64,000 nt of DNA from Pseudonocardia sp. TRM90224 (GCF_021245725.1 NZ_JAJGSX010000006.1:248001-312000), one strand, 5' to 3'; positions 1-9,571 are shown, numbered from the stretch's first letter. Translations and numbers: made by a program. The notes: generated by a model from the letters alone, not told the origin.

Positions 1-722
1 ACGTCCTCCCGCTCCTTGACGAACCCGACCTTCGTCGCGACCGCCTGGCTGGCGAGGTTGGTGTACGAGGTGCTCCAGCACGGCTGCTTGCCGCGGCTGC
101 GGATGTCGGCGGCCGCGGCGGCGGTGCACGCGGTCGAGAGCCCGGTGCCCCGATGGCCGGCGTCGGTGACCACACCGATGTCCTCGAAGCCCGCACCGAC
201 GTAGAACGGCACCGCGATCGACACCGGCCGGTCGTCGACGAACGCCGCCCAGCCCAGCTCCGACTTCGCGAGCCCTTCGGCGCCGTCCCAGGTCTCGTGG
301 ATCCAGCTGATGTCCTCGTCGAGCGCGGCCAGCCCGGCCGCGTCGGACGCGACGAGGCGCCGCACTTCGGGCCGGGGCGCCGGCAGGTCGACGTCGTCGG
401 GGAGGACGTAGATGATCCGCCCCCACCCCTTGGCGTTCGGATGGACCTCCTGCAGGGCGGGCAGCCACTGTGGGGGCGCCTCGACGAACCCGGCCATCGG
501 GCTGTCCAGCCCGTCCGGGCCGGTCAGCTGCGTCGGGGCGCCGCGGAGCTGGTAGTTGCCGCCCGGCAGCGCGACGACGACGGACCGCGGGTCGTCCGGG
601 CGGTCGACGAGGCACCGGCCGACACCGCTGCGGACGGCGTGCTCGAACATCATCGGCCCCGGTCGTTCCGGGAGGAACCACGGGCGCAGGTCGGGGATCT
701 GCTCGCGGGCGACGGTGTGCAC
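1..722 (-). CDS. GNAT family N-acetyltransferase (3' truncated by window edge)
   Basis: This is a minus-strand reading frame that starts at a GTG at 722 and stays open to the left edge, so the C-terminus lies outside the window. The first two thirds resemble the N-terminal domain of two-domain GNAT proteins. The visible C-terminal part carries the acetyl-CoA pyrophosphate-binding signature in the stretch DAGHRGTGLSTAC (R-x-x-G-x-G type), followed by the conserved SYTNLASQAVATKVGF segment near the fold's end. Such enzymes move an acetyl group from acetyl-CoA to an amine, and the substrate cannot be read from sequence. The upstream reading frame has no stop close by, so the exact start is uncertain; the GTG was chosen because the protein aligns sensibly from there. 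It diverges from the gene at 782. Confidence 0.72.
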   Translation of the reverse strand, partial: MHTVAREQIPDLRPWFLPERPGPMMFEHAVRSGVGRCLVDRPDDPRSVVVALPGGNYQLRGAPTQLTGPDGLDSPMAGFVEAPPQWLPALQEVHPNAKGWGRIIYVLPDDVDLPAPRPEVRRLVASDAAGLAALDEDISWIHETWDGAEGLAKSELGWAAFVDDRPVSIAVPFYVGAGFEDIGVVTDAGHRGTGLSTACTAAAAADIRSRGKQPCWSTSYTNLASQAVATKVGFVKERED

Positions 723-781
723 CCCGGCACCTTGCCCGGCCGTCGGCGGCCGCGCTACCCACTTCCAGGTACCCTGGCGCC

Positions 782-1075
782 ATGCGAGGGGCGTGGGTCC
801 AGGCGGCGGCATTGCTGCTGCTGGGCTCCGTGCTGGCCGGTGCCACCGGCGAGCACGCCCTGATCGTCGGCGTGATGGGCGCAGTGCTCGTCGCATGTGG
901 GCTGGTCAGGCGCGCCGAGATGGGTGTGCTGGCCACCGCGGGGTCCACTCCCGCGATCACCGCCCGCGAGCACCACCGCGCGCTGGCCCGACGTGCCGTG
1001 CCCCGCCAGCGTGATCCCGACGCCGCGGGTCACATCCGTTCCCGAGCCCCGTCCGGAGCAGTTCCGGCGGTGTAG
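782..1075 (+). CDS. DUF6412-like small membrane protein
   Basis: This 97-residue protein has two hydrophobic segments (about residues 5-20 and 26-42). A basic tail follows, containing ARRAVPRQRDPDAAGHIRSRAPS. The short membrane part with a C-terminal R-D-P-D-A-x-G-x-x-R-x-R-A-P motif matches my recollection of the DUF6412 family. Actinomycete genomes usually place that family directly before a yidC paralogue, as here. Function is unknown; the position suggests a link to membrane protein insertion. The ATG at 782 opens directly on the first hydrophobic segment. Confidence 0.6.
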   Translation: MRGAWVQAAALLLLGSVLAGATGEHALIVGVMGAVLVACGLVRRAEMGVLATAGSTPAITAREHHRALARRAVPRQRDPDAAGHIRSRAPSGAVPAV

Positions 1076-1177
1076 CTGCGCGCTCGCCGCCGGGTCCCGG
1101 TCCCTGTCCCGGCTGCTGCTCTGGAGCGCTGTCATGCCCTGCTTCGTCCTGTCCGATCCCGGCGCGGAGGTCGCGCC

Positions 1178-2158
1178 GTGCTAGACCCGATCTACTACGC
1201 GATCTCGGCCGTCATGTGGTTCTGGCACGAGGTGCTCGGATTCCTGCTCGGCCCCACCAACGGCATCGCGTGGGCGTTGTCCGTGGTGTTCCTCGTCCTC
1301 ACACTGCGCGCGCTGATGATCAAGCCGATGCTCGCGCAGATGCGATCCGGGCGTGCCATGCGCGCCCTCTCTCCGCACATGGAAGAGATCCGCAAGCGGC
1401 ACGCCGACGATCCCGCCAAGATGCTGAGCGAGAACAAGAAACTCCGCGAGGCAAACGGTGTGAAGACGGCCGGGACGCTGATCACCGCGTTGGTGCAGAT
1501 CCCGGTGTTCCTCGGCCTGTTGCACGTGCTGCGGATGTTCAACCGGCCGGGGCTGTCGTTCGAGCAGAACGCCGCCATCGCGAACTACGCCTTCCCCGCC
1601 GACGACGTGCGGTCCTTCCTGGAGGCACGGCTGTTCGGCGCGCCGCTCTCGTCGTTCCTCACGATGCCGCAGGAGCTGCTCGACTCCTTCGGTGCGCACG
1701 TCGACCGGTGGCAGGTCATTGCGGTCGTCGTACCGCTGACCCTGATCGCCGCGGTGGCGACGCACTTCTCGGCGCGGCACTCGCTGACCATCTCGCCGAT
1801 GGACGGCCCGGCAGCCTCGATGATGAAGCTGATGCCGTGGATCTTCCCGCTCGGTGTGCTCGGCGGCGGGTTGTTCTTCGGGCTCCCGGTCGCCGTGCTC
1901 GTGTACTGGCTGACGAACAACGTGTGGACGCTCGTGCAGCAGCCGCTGTTCCACCGCAGGCTCGAACGCCAGGCGGCGGCAAACCCGCCGCCGCCCGTCG
2001 TCGTACCTGCGGCGACCGCGCCCGGAGCGGCCGCACGGGCTGCGCCCAAACCCGGCGCGAAGCCGCTGCCGAAGCGCGAGCCCGGAGCCGGGGTGGCGAC
2101 CGCGACCAAGCCGCGGCGGCACGCGTCGGGGCATCGACCGAGCAAGAAACGCCGCTGA
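1178..2158 (+). CDS. yidC: YidC/Oxa1 family membrane protein insertase
   Basis: The 326-residue protein starts at a GTG preceded by GGAGG. It inserts and folds proteins into the cytoplasmic membrane, alone or with SecYEG. A first hydrophobic segment lies near residues 20-40, followed by the cytoplasmic helical hairpin with the conserved MRSGRAMRALSPHMEEIRKRH stretch. Further membrane segments lie near 105-125, 175-195, 215-235 and 235-255 (PWIFPLGVLGGGLFFGLPVAVLVYW). The tail from about 265 is proline/alanine-rich and then strongly basic (ends RPSKKRR), as expected for ribosome contact. There is no large N-terminal periplasmic domain, which is normal for Gram-positive YidC. It is probably a second copy, because the main yidC normally lies beside rnpA and oriC, and neither is seen here. 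Confidence 0.93.
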   Translation: MLDPIYYAISAVMWFWHEVLGFLLGPTNGIAWALSVVFLVLTLRALMIKPMLAQMRSGRAMRALSPHMEEIRKRHADDPAKMLSENKKLREANGVKTAGTLITALVQIPVFLGLLHVLRMFNRPGLSFEQNAAIANYAFPADDVRSFLEARLFGAPLSSFLTMPQELLDSFGAHVDRWQVIAVVVPLTLIAAVATHFSARHSLTISPMDGPAASMMKLMPWIFPLGVLGGGLFFGLPVAVLVYWLTNNVWTLVQQPLFHRRLERQAAANPPPPVVVPAATAPGAAARAAPKPGAKPLPKREPGAGVATATKPRRHASGHRPSKKRR

Positions 2159-2215
2159 AGGACCCTGGCGCTGAAATGATCTGACCCGCGTCACGAGGTG
2201 CGGCAGGATCGGCCC

Positions 2216-2617
2216 ATGCCCGTCGAGCTCGTCCGTGCCCCCGCCCTCACCGGCGCCGTCCCGTACGCCTACGCCGCCGTGGTCCCGCCGGGGTCGCGGT
2301 TGATCCAGACCGCGGGCGCCTGCCCGATCGACGTGAACGACGAGGTGGTCGCGCTCGGCGACATCGCCGGGCAGGCCGCGCAGGTCATGGACAACCTCGA
2401 AGTGGCGCTGCACGCGGCCGGCGCCGGGCTCACCGACGTCATGCGGACCACCGTCTATGTCGCGAGCACCGAGCAGGCCGACCTGGTGAAGGCTTGGGAC
2501 GTCGTCCGCGCGCGGTTCGGCGACCACGACGCCCCGAGCACGCTGCTGGGTGTCACGGTGCTCGGCTACGCGGGTCAGCTCGTCGAGGTCGACGCGGTTG
2601 CGGTGGTCCCGGAGTAG
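2216..2617 (+). CDS. RidA family protein (enamine/imine deaminase)
   Basis: This 133-residue protein belongs to the YjgF/YER057c/UK114 (RidA) family. These proteins trim reactive enamines and imines made by PLP enzymes, or act in catabolic pathways. The visible family signature is the stretch LIQTAGACPID, then QAAQVMDNLEVALHAAG and TTVYVAS, and the C-terminal VEVDAVAVVP strand. Length is typical for the family. The ATG at 2216 was preferred over an upstream ATG because family proteins begin close to this point. Its 3' end overlaps the convergent monooxygenase gene by 43 bases, so the two genes share coding sequence on opposite strands. Confidence 0.88.
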   Translation: MPVELVRAPALTGAVPYAYAAVVPPGSRLIQTAGACPIDVNDEVVALGDIAGQAAQVMDNLEVALHAAGAGLTDVMRTTVYVASTEQADLVKAWDVVRARFGDHDAPSTLLGVTVLGYAGQLVEVDAVAVVPE

Positions 2618-4536
2618 TCGGGCTCCAGCAGGAACTGCGACCAGTCGACCGCCCGGGTCATGGCCCAGTAGTCGACGATCCGCCACGGCAGCGCGCACAC
2701 CACCCGACCAGCGGTGTTGCGGTACCAGTTGCGCATGCCGGGGTGCGACCAGATCATCCGCGCGTGCGCGGCGTCGAGGCGCCTGGCGTACTCCTCGTAC
2801 ACCTCGGGGCGGCACTCGACGGCGCCGATGCCGCGCTCGACCATCGTGGTGAGCGCGTCGACGATGTAGCCCACCTGGCACTCGGCGATGGTGATGAAGC
2901 TGCCGCCGTGGCCGAGCACGGTGCCCGGACCCAGCGTGAGGAACAGGTTCGGGAAGTCCGTGACGGTGATGCCGAGGTGCGCGTCGGCGTCGTCCTCGCC
3001 CCACGTCTCGCGCAGCGACCGCCCGCTGCGACCGCGGACGTCCATCGGGTGCAGCAGCTTGCTCGCCTCGAAGCCGGTGCAGAGCACGACGACGTCCGCG
3101 TCGACTTCGGTCCCGTCGGCGCCGCGAACACCCGTCGGCGTGATCTCGGCGACCGCTTCCGTGACGAGCTCGACGTCGTTGCGCCTCAGGGCGCCGAACC
3201 ACCCGTTGTCCAGCAGCATCCGCTTCCCGAACGGCGGGTAGTCGGGCAGCGCCTTGGCTAGCAAGTCGTCGCGGCCGGCGAGCTCGGCCTCGAAGTAGCG
3301 TGTGAAGACGCGGCGCTGCCCGTCGTTCTGCGCGCAGACCGACCGCTCGGGGTGCTCCCACTCCGGGTCGATCTGCAGCGCCGGGTGCACGCGGTCGTTC
3401 ATGACCCACGCCAACCGGGTGCGGTACCAGCGGCGGTAGAACGGCACCTGTTCGAGCAGCAGCTGCTGCGCCTCGACGATCGAGGAGAAGTACACGTCGT
3501 TCGGGGCCACCCACTGCGGCGAGCGCTGGAAGATCGTCGTGCGCGCGGCCCGGCCCGCGATCGCGGGCACGATCTGCATCGCGCTCGCGCCCGTGCCGAT
3601 GATCGCGACCCTTTTACCGGTGACGTCGAGTTCGGCGGGCCAGTGCGCGGAGTGGAAGAGCGAGCCCTGGAACGTGTTGATGCCCGGCAGGTTGGGAATC
3701 TTCGGCCGGTTCAGCTGCCCGACGGCGGAGATGACGGCGTGCGCCTCGATCCGCTCGCCGGTGGTCGTCGTCACGGTCCAGCGCTGCCGGTCGGCGTCGT
3801 AATCGGCCCGGGCGACCTCGGTGCCGAACCGGATCCGGCTGCGCAGGTCGTGGGAGTCGGCGACGTCGCGCAGGTAGCCGAGCACCTCGTCGCGCTTGCC
3901 GAAGTGCGTCGACCACTGCCGTGGCGCGAAGGAGTACGAGTAGAGGTGGCTGGGCGTGTCGACGCCGGCGCCCGGGTAGCCGTTCTCCAGCCAGGTGCCG
4001 CCGACCTCGGCGTTCTTCTCCAGCACGACGTGGCTGATGCCGGCTTCCCCGAGCCGGATCGCCGCCAGGATCCCGGAGACGCCGGCGCCGATTATCACCA
4101 CGTGGAAGTTCCCGCCGTCGACCCGCCGGACGGGCTGCGCCGGAGCGAAAGCCATGTCCTTCGCGGCCATCTCGGCGTACTCGGCGGGCACGGGCTCGCC
4201 CGTGGCGAGCGTCATGAGAACGGTCAGCGGGTCGCCGACCGGGGCCGGGACCGCCGGCGGGCGACCCGCTGACCACGCGAGCACGGCGTGGAGGGTCGCC
4301 GTGCGGAGCTCGTGGCGGACCTCCTCCGAGAATCCGCCGTTGTCGTTGTTCTCCATGCCACGGCTGCGGGAGGGCCGGAACGGCTCCTCCAGCCAGCGTC
4401 GGTCGCCGGTGAGCTGGTACAGCACCGGGACGAGCGACGGGAAGTTCGCGTGGCGCAGTGCCTCGTCGAGCGCGTTGCGGTCGATCGGGGCGCCGGGAAC
4501 GGGTTCGGTCAAGAATGCCTCGGCGCCACCCCTCAT
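2575..4536 (-). CDS. Baeyer-Villiger monooxygenase (HAPMO-like flavoprotein)
   Basis: The 653-residue protein is a type I Baeyer-Villiger monooxygenase. These enzymes use FAD, NADPH and O2 to turn ketones into esters or lactones. An FAD Rossmann motif GAGVSG is at residues 150-155. The diagnostic fingerprint F-x-G-x-x-x-H-x-x-x-W-P is at 289-300 (FQGSLFHSAHWP), followed by the NADPH-binding GTGASA motif. The roughly 145-residue extension before the first Rossmann motif, with a helical DEALRHANFPSLVPVLYQLTG section, is like that of 4-hydroxyacetophenone monooxygenase and is absent from cyclohexanone monooxygenase. The substrate is not predictable. The last codons overlap the end of the convergent ridA. 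A 29-codon ORF lies 21 bases upstream. Confidence 0.9.
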   Translation of the reverse strand: MRGGAEAFLTEPVPGAPIDRNALDEALRHANFPSLVPVLYQLTGDRRWLEEPFRPSRSRGMENNDNGGFSEEVRHELRTATLHAVLAWSAGRPPAVPAPVGDPLTVLMTLATGEPVPAEYAEMAAKDMAFAPAQPVRRVDGGNFHVVIIGAGVSGILAAIRLGEAGISHVVLEKNAEVGGTWLENGYPGAGVDTPSHLYSYSFAPRQWSTHFGKRDEVLGYLRDVADSHDLRSRIRFGTEVARADYDADRQRWTVTTTTGERIEAHAVISAVGQLNRPKIPNLPGINTFQGSLFHSAHWPAELDVTGKRVAIIGTGASAMQIVPAIAGRAARTTIFQRSPQWVAPNDVYFSSIVEAQQLLLEQVPFYRRWYRTRLAWVMNDRVHPALQIDPEWEHPERSVCAQNDGQRRVFTRYFEAELAGRDDLLAKALPDYPPFGKRMLLDNGWFGALRRNDVELVTEAVAEITPTGVRGADGTEVDADVVVLCTGFEASKLLHPMDVRGRSGRSLRETWGEDDADAHLGITVTDFPNLFLTLGPGTVLGHGGSFITIAECQVGYIVDALTTMVERGIGAVECRPEVYEEYARRLDAAHARMIWSHPGMRNWYRNTAGRVVCALPWRIVDYWAMTRAVDWSQFLLEPDYSGTTATASTSTS

Positions 4537-4557
4537 GACGCCGAGGCTAACTGCTGA

Positions 4558-4647
4558 TCAGGCGATGCGGTGGGTGAAGCTCGAGCCGATCACGCCACCC
4601 TTGGCGATCCCGAGAACCGTCACCGCAACTTCGATCCGTGCATCCAT
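4558..4647 (-). CDS. 29-aa small ORF upstream of the monooxygenase
   Basis: A 29-codon frame (MDARIEVAVTVLGIAK...) begins at an ATG placed five bases after a perfect-looking AGGGGG Shine-Dalgarno run. It stops 21 bases before the monooxygenase start on the same strand. The peptide has alternating hydrophobic residues, two glycines and an SSFTHR tail, with no cysteine and no clear signal peptide. I do not recognise it. It could be a co-transcribed small protein, a leader peptide coupling translation to the monooxygenase, or chance. The strong ribosome-binding site and the position are the only support. Confidence 0.4.
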   Translation of the reverse strand: MDARIEVAVTVLGIAKGGVIGSSFTHRIA

Positions 4648-4732
4648 GTCATCCCCCTGATGTCGAACTGCTGACGGGGGAGAGCGTCCGATGGAGGCGT
4701 GTCAGAACCGTTTCAAAGACAGATCATGCTGG

Positions 4733-7700
4733 TCAGGCGCGTAGGCGAAGGCCTTTCGGGGTGACCCGGAACCCGGCGCCGGTCAGCACCTCGGCCAGCT
4801 CGGAGCCGAGCGAGCCCACGCCGTCGGCCCGCTCGACCGCGAGGGTGCCGAGCCACCCCTCGTGGACGGCGCCGGCAAGCGCCTCCGCGGCGGCGCCCAG
4901 CTCGGCGCGTTCGGGCGTGAACGACAGCAGCGAACGCCCGCCGCGTTCGACGTAGAGCACCGGCGCGCCCTCGACGAGCACCACCAGCGCACCTGCCTTG
5001 CGTCCCGGCCGGTGCTTGCTCTCGCCGACCGTCGCGGGCCACGGCAGGGCGGCACCGTAGGGCTGGGCGGGATCGGCGGCGGCCAGGACGACGCCGGTGA
5101 GCCCGCCCGCGGCCGGCCCCTCCGGGCGCGAGAGCGCCCGCAACCGGTCGATCGCGCCCGGCACCGCGAACTGCGCCGCGCCGAGCCCCTCCACGACGTA
5201 GCCGCGGCGCACGCGGCCGGAATCCTCCATCGCCCGCAGCACGCGGTAGACCGCGGCGAAGCCGCCGGTCACACGCTCGGTGCCGAGCGCTCCGCGGGTC
5301 AGCACACCATGGCGTTCGAGGAACGCCTCCGCCCTGGCATGGGCGCGGCGGGTGGGATCGGCCTCGCGTGCGACGGCCAGCGCCCACCGGCCACCGGCCG
5401 ACGGCGGCCCCGACCTGGTCGGCATCGCCGGCCGGGCGGCCCGCAGCTGCGCATAGCGGCCGCGCGGCGCCGCTCGCCGGGCGCGATGAGCCGGCCCGCC
5501 CCGGCCACCACCGCCGCCTAGGCGCGCCCGCAACGGGCCGAGCGTGTCGTTGGTCAGCAGACCGGCCCAGACGAGGTCCCAGATCGCCGTGACGACGTCC
5601 GTGTCGGTGGGCGCGGTGAGCGGGGTCGTCCCGCCCGATGCTGCGAGGATCTGCCCGCTGCGTTCGGCGAGCTGGCGGAAGAACAGCGCGCCGCCGCCGA
5701 CCGGTGGCGCGTCGAGATCCGGCAGCCCCAACGCCTCCAGCACCGCGCGGTGCAGCGGGGAGGCGGCCATCTCCGGGTCGGGCTCGGGAAGCAGCAGGTC
5801 GGCGACGTCGGCCGGGGCGACGGCGAGCCATCCGTCGCTGCCTGCGAGCGGCCCGCACCCGGTCCAGGTGACCTCACCCGCGGCGGTCAGCTCGTCGAGC
5901 AGCGCAGGCGAGTAGCCGGGCAGCCGCGCGGGCAGGATCAGCGACTCGAGCGCGCTCGCCGGCAGCGGCGCGCCGGCCAGCTGCTCGACCACACCCAGCA
6001 CGTCCTCGGCGCCGGGTGCGCGCCGCATCCGGCCGCGCCTGCCGTCGTCGGCACCGGTGCGCACGCCCTGCCAATCGGGCAGGAACCGGCCCAGCGCGCG
6101 CTGCTCGACGGGCTCGACCTCGGCCCGCAGCCGCGCGAGCGACGCCCGGCGCAGCCTGCGCAGCACCTCGGCGTCGCAGTACTCGACACCTTCCGAGCCG
6201 GGACGCAGCTCGCCGCGCACCAGCCGGCCGGTGCCGACCAGCCGCTCCAGCACCCCGCCGACCACCGCAACACCGAGCCCGAACCTGGCTGCGCAGCTCG
6301 CGGCCGCGAACGGGCCGTGGCTGCGCGCGTAACGCAGCACGAGGTCGCCCAGCGGGTCGGCCACCGGCTCGGTGAAGGTCTCCGGCACACCGACCGGCAG
6401 GGCGGCGCCCAGGGCGTCGCGGGCGCGGCCGGCGTCCTCGATCGCGAGCCAGCGCTCCTCGCCCGCGATCCGCACCCTGATCGCGCGCCGCGCGCTCTCC
6501 AGTTCGGTGAGCCACTCCGCGCGGATGCCGCGAGCCGCGGCCTCCTCGGTCGTGAGGTCGCCGAGGAACCGCAGCAGGTCGGCGGCGCCTTCGAGGTCGC
6601 GGGGGTGCCGCTCGACGCTCAGGCGCTGCAGCGAGGCCTCGACCTCGGCCAGCACCTCGGGGTCGAGCAGCTCCCTGATCGCGTCGGAGCCGAGCAGCTC
6701 GGCGAGCAGGGTGGAGTCGAGCGACAGCGCGGCCGCCCTGCGCTCGGCCAGCGGGGCGTCGGACTCGTACAGGAACATCCCGACGTAGCCGAAGAGCAGG
6801 CTGCGCGCGAACGGCGACGGCGCAGGCGTGCTCACCTCGACGACCCGCACCTTCCGGGACCGGACGTCGGACATCAGCTCGCGAAGGCCCGGCAGGTCGT
6901 AGACGTCCTGCACGCATTCGCGCATCGCCTCGAGCGTGATGGGGAACTGCTCGTAGCGCCCGGCGACGGCCAGCAGCTGCGAGGCACGCTGGCGTTGCTG
7001 CCACAGCGGGGTGCGACGGCGCGGGTCGCGGCGGGGCAGGAGCAGCGCGCGTGCCGCGCACTCGCGGAACCGCGCGGCGTAGACCGATGAGCCGCCCAGC
7101 TCGTTCACCACGATCTGCTCGACCTCGGCGGGGTCGAGCAGGATGTCCTCCGCGCTCGGCACGACCTCGGTGCCGTTCTCGTCGACGGCATCCGGCAGGC
7201 GCAGCACGATGCCGTCGTCGGCGGCGGATGCCTGCACCTCCACCCCGCGCCGCTCGCGCATCCGCGCCGCGATCGCCAGCCCCCACGGACCGTTGACCTT
7301 CGCCCCGAACGGCGAATGCACGACCAGTCGCCAGTCGCCGAGCTCGTCGCGGAACCGCTCGACGAGCAGCAGCCGGTCGCTCGGCACGTGGCGGGTGCTC
7401 TCGCGCTGCTCGTGCAGGTAGGCCAGCAGGTTGTCGACGGCCCACCCGTCGAGTCCGGCGAGCGTGGCGCGCTCGCGCGCGGCGTCGTCGGCCAGCGCCG
7501 ACATCTCTCTGACGAACGCTCCGACGGCGCGCCCCAGCTCCAGCGGCCGCCCGATCGACTCGCCCTTCCAGAACGGCATCCGCGCCGGCTGGCCCGGCGC
7601 CGGGGTGACGATCACGCGGTCGTGCGTGATGTCCTCGATCCGCCAGCTGGAGGTGCCCAGCAGGAACGTGTCGCCCACCCGCGACTCGTAGACCATCTCC

Positions 7701-9397
7701 TCGTCGAGCTCGCCGACCCGGGAGCCGGAGCCCTCGGCGCCGCCCGGTGTCATGACCATGAACAGGCCGCGGTCGGGGATCGTGCCGCCGGAGGTGACCG
7801 CGAGCCGCTGCGCCCCGGGCCGGCCCTGCACGATGTCGGTGACGCGGTCCCACGTGATCCGTGCCCGCAGCTCGCCGAACTCCTCCGACGGGTAGCGCCC
7901 GGAGAGCATGTCGAGCACGGACTGCAACGCCGACTCCGGGAGCGCGGCGAACGGCGCCGCCCTGCGCACGACGGCGGCCAGCTCGGTGAGCGTCCACGGT
8001 TCGAGCGCGACCATCGCCACGATGTGCTGCGCGAGCACGTCGAGCGGGTTGCGGGGGTAGCGCATCGACTCGATCGCGCCCGACGTCATGCGCTCCGCGA
8101 CGACGGCGCACGAGACGAGATCACCCCGGTACTTCGGGAACACCACGCCGCGTGAGATCGCGCCGACCTGGTGGCCGGCGCGGCCCACGCGCTGCAGCCC
8201 CGACGCGACGCTCGGCGGCGCCTCCACCTGGACGACGAGGTCGACCGCGCCCATGTCGATGCCCAGCTCCAGGCTGGACGTCGCCACGACGCACGGCAGC
8301 AGGCCGGCCTTCAGCTCCTCCTCGACGAGGGTGCGCTGCTCGCGCGACATCGAGCCGTGGTGCGCCTTCGCCACCGTGGGCGGCGCCCCGCCCCCGATGC
8401 CGGACTGCCCGATCGCCTCGGCCGGGAACGTGTCGAGGTCGACGGCCTCCTCGGCATCCTCCGCGGCCAGCTCGTTGAGGCGCGCGGTGAGCCGCTCGGT
8501 GAGCCGTCGCGAGTTGGAGAACACGATCGTCGAGCGGTGCTGCCGGACCAGCTCGAGCAACCTGCGCTCCACTGCGGGCCAGATCGACGGCCGGGTGGCC
8601 GTGCCCGCGACCGAGCCGATCACCTCCTCGTCGGAGCTCCCGACGGCGGGCTGCTCGTCGAGCGCGGCGAGATCCGGCACCGGGACCTCGACCGACACCT
8701 CGATCGTCTTCGGGATCGGCGGCTGCACTACGTCGACCGGCCGCGACCCCGCCAGGAAGGTCGATACCTCGTCGACCGGCCGGACCGTCGCGGAGAGCCC
8801 GATCCGCTGCGCCGGCTTCGGCAGCAGCTCGTCGAGCCGCTCCAGCGACAGCGCGAGGTGGGCGCCGCGCTTCGTGCCGGCGACGGCGTGCACCTCGTCG
8901 ACGATCACCGTCTGCACCCCGCGCAGCGACTCCCGAGCCGCGGAGGTGAGCAGGAGGAACAGCGACTCCGGTGTCGTGACCAGCACATCCGGCGGGGTGC
9001 GGGCGAACAGCCGGCGTTCCTCGGCCGGGGTGTCGCCGGTGCGCATGCCCACGGTGATCTCGGGGACGGGCAGCCCGAGCCGCTGGGCCGACTGGCGGAT
9101 GCCGGCCAGCGGCGAACGCAGGTTGCGCTGCACGTCGACCGCGAGCGCCTTGAGGGGCGAGACGTACAGCACCCGGCAGCGGTGCGCCGGCTCCTCGGGG
9201 AACGGCTCGGTGGACAGCCGGTCGAGCGCCCACAGGAACGCCGCGAGCGTCTTGCCGGAGCCGGTGGGCGCCACGACCAGCGCATGGCGCCCCGCCTGCG
9301 CCGCCCGCCACGCACCCTCCTGCGCGGCCGTCGGCGCGACGAACGCACCCGTGAACCAGGCGCGGGTGGCGGGGGAGAAGCCCTCCAACGCGGTCAT
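4733..9397 (-). CDS. lhr: Lhr-type ATP-dependent DNA helicase
   Basis: The 1554-residue protein is a full-length Lhr, a superfamily 2 3'-to-5' helicase used in actinobacterial DNA repair. The order is: helicase core with Walker A APTGSGKT at 43-50 and a DEVH Walker B box, SAT motif (GLSATVRP), the second RecA domain with the VATSSLELGIDMG and QRVGRAGHQ motifs, then the winged-helix and beta-barrel Lhr core. A long C-terminal region with tandem winged-helix folds ends the protein. The ATG at 9397 was chosen because GGAGGAGG precedes it and the Q-motif region (PTAAQEGAW) follows directly. A glycine/arginine/alanine-rich linker near residue 1275 joins the last two domains and looks poorly ordered. 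It is divergent from the MFS gene. Confidence 0.95.
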   Translation of the reverse strand: MTALEGFSPATRAWFTGAFVAPTAAQEGAWRAAQAGRHALVVAPTGSGKTLAAFLWALDRLSTEPFPEEPAHRCRVLYVSPLKALAVDVQRNLRSPLAGIRQSAQRLGLPVPEITVGMRTGDTPAEERRLFARTPPDVLVTTPESLFLLLTSAARESLRGVQTVIVDEVHAVAGTKRGAHLALSLERLDELLPKPAQRIGLSATVRPVDEVSTFLAGSRPVDVVQPPIPKTIEVSVEVPVPDLAALDEQPAVGSSDEEVIGSVAGTATRPSIWPAVERRLLELVRQHRSTIVFSNSRRLTERLTARLNELAAEDAEEAVDLDTFPAEAIGQSGIGGGAPPTVAKAHHGSMSREQRTLVEEELKAGLLPCVVATSSLELGIDMGAVDLVVQVEAPPSVASGLQRVGRAGHQVGAISRGVVFPKYRGDLVSCAVVAERMTSGAIESMRYPRNPLDVLAQHIVAMVALEPWTLTELAAVVRRAAPFAALPESALQSVLDMLSGRYPSEEFGELRARITWDRVTDIVQGRPGAQRLAVTSGGTIPDRGLFMVMTPGGAEGSGSRVGELDEEMVYESRVGDTFLLGTSSWRIEDITHDRVIVTPAPGQPARMPFWKGESIGRPLELGRAVGAFVREMSALADDAARERATLAGLDGWAVDNLLAYLHEQRESTRHVPSDRLLLVERFRDELGDWRLVVHSPFGAKVNGPWGLAIAARMRERRGVEVQASAADDGIVLRLPDAVDENGTEVVPSAEDILLDPAEVEQIVVNELGGSSVYAARFRECAARALLLPRRDPRRRTPLWQQRQRASQLLAVAGRYEQFPITLEAMRECVQDVYDLPGLRELMSDVRSRKVRVVEVSTPAPSPFARSLLFGYVGMFLYESDAPLAERRAAALSLDSTLLAELLGSDAIRELLDPEVLAEVEASLQRLSVERHPRDLEGAADLLRFLGDLTTEEAAARGIRAEWLTELESARRAIRVRIAGEERWLAIEDAGRARDALGAALPVGVPETFTEPVADPLGDLVLRYARSHGPFAAASCAARFGLGVAVVGGVLERLVGTGRLVRGELRPGSEGVEYCDAEVLRRLRRASLARLRAEVEPVEQRALGRFLPDWQGVRTGADDGRRGRMRRAPGAEDVLGVVEQLAGAPLPASALESLILPARLPGYSPALLDELTAAGEVTWTGCGPLAGSDGWLAVAPADVADLLLPEPDPEMAASPLHRAVLEALGLPDLDAPPVGGGALFFRQLAERSGQILAASGGTTPLTAPTDTDVVTAIWDLVWAGLLTNDTLGPLRARLGGGGGRGGPAHRARRAAPRGRYAQLRAARPAMPTRSGPPSAGGRWALAVAREADPTRRAHARAEAFLERHGVLTRGALGTERVTGGFAAVYRVLRAMEDSGRVRRGYVVEGLGAAQFAVPGAIDRLRALSRPEGPAAGGLTGVVLAAADPAQPYGAALPWPATVGESKHRPGRKAGALVVLVEGAPVLYVERGGRSLLSFTPERAELGAAAEALAGAVHEGWLGTLAVERADGVGSLGSELAEVLTGAGFRVTPKGLRLRA

Positions 9398-9500
9398 CGC
9401 CACCTCCTCCAGCTGCTCGGACGGCGTCGCGACCCATTCTGCGCCCGACCACCGACAGTTTCCGGACCGCGCACACCGCGACGCCACCCAAGGAGGATGC

Positions 9501-9571
9501 GTGCGATCCGCACGGGTTGCCTGGAAAGCCACTTTCCCAGCGCCACAGGCCGGGAAAGTGGCTTTCCAGGC
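9501..9571. repeat. Family 1 composite palindromic repeat, copy a
   Basis: The copy consists of a small palindrome GTGCGATCCGCAC (9501-9513) followed by two perfect 20-base inverted arms (9519-9538 and 9552-9571) built on GGAAAGCCACTTTCC and its complement. Each arm is itself roughly palindromic, so alternative hairpins can form. It lies in the 334-base divergent gap between lhr and the MFS gene. It therefore cannot be only a terminator for convergent genes. Nothing else recognisable was seen in that gap. The order of tag palindrome and arms is reversed relative to the other tagged copies. Confidence 0.9.

Noticed and set aside
1181-3514. A 777-codon minus-strand frame across yidC, ridA and the monooxygenase
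   Set aside because: It is a shadow frame; it contradicts three well-supported genes and has arginine-rich random composition.
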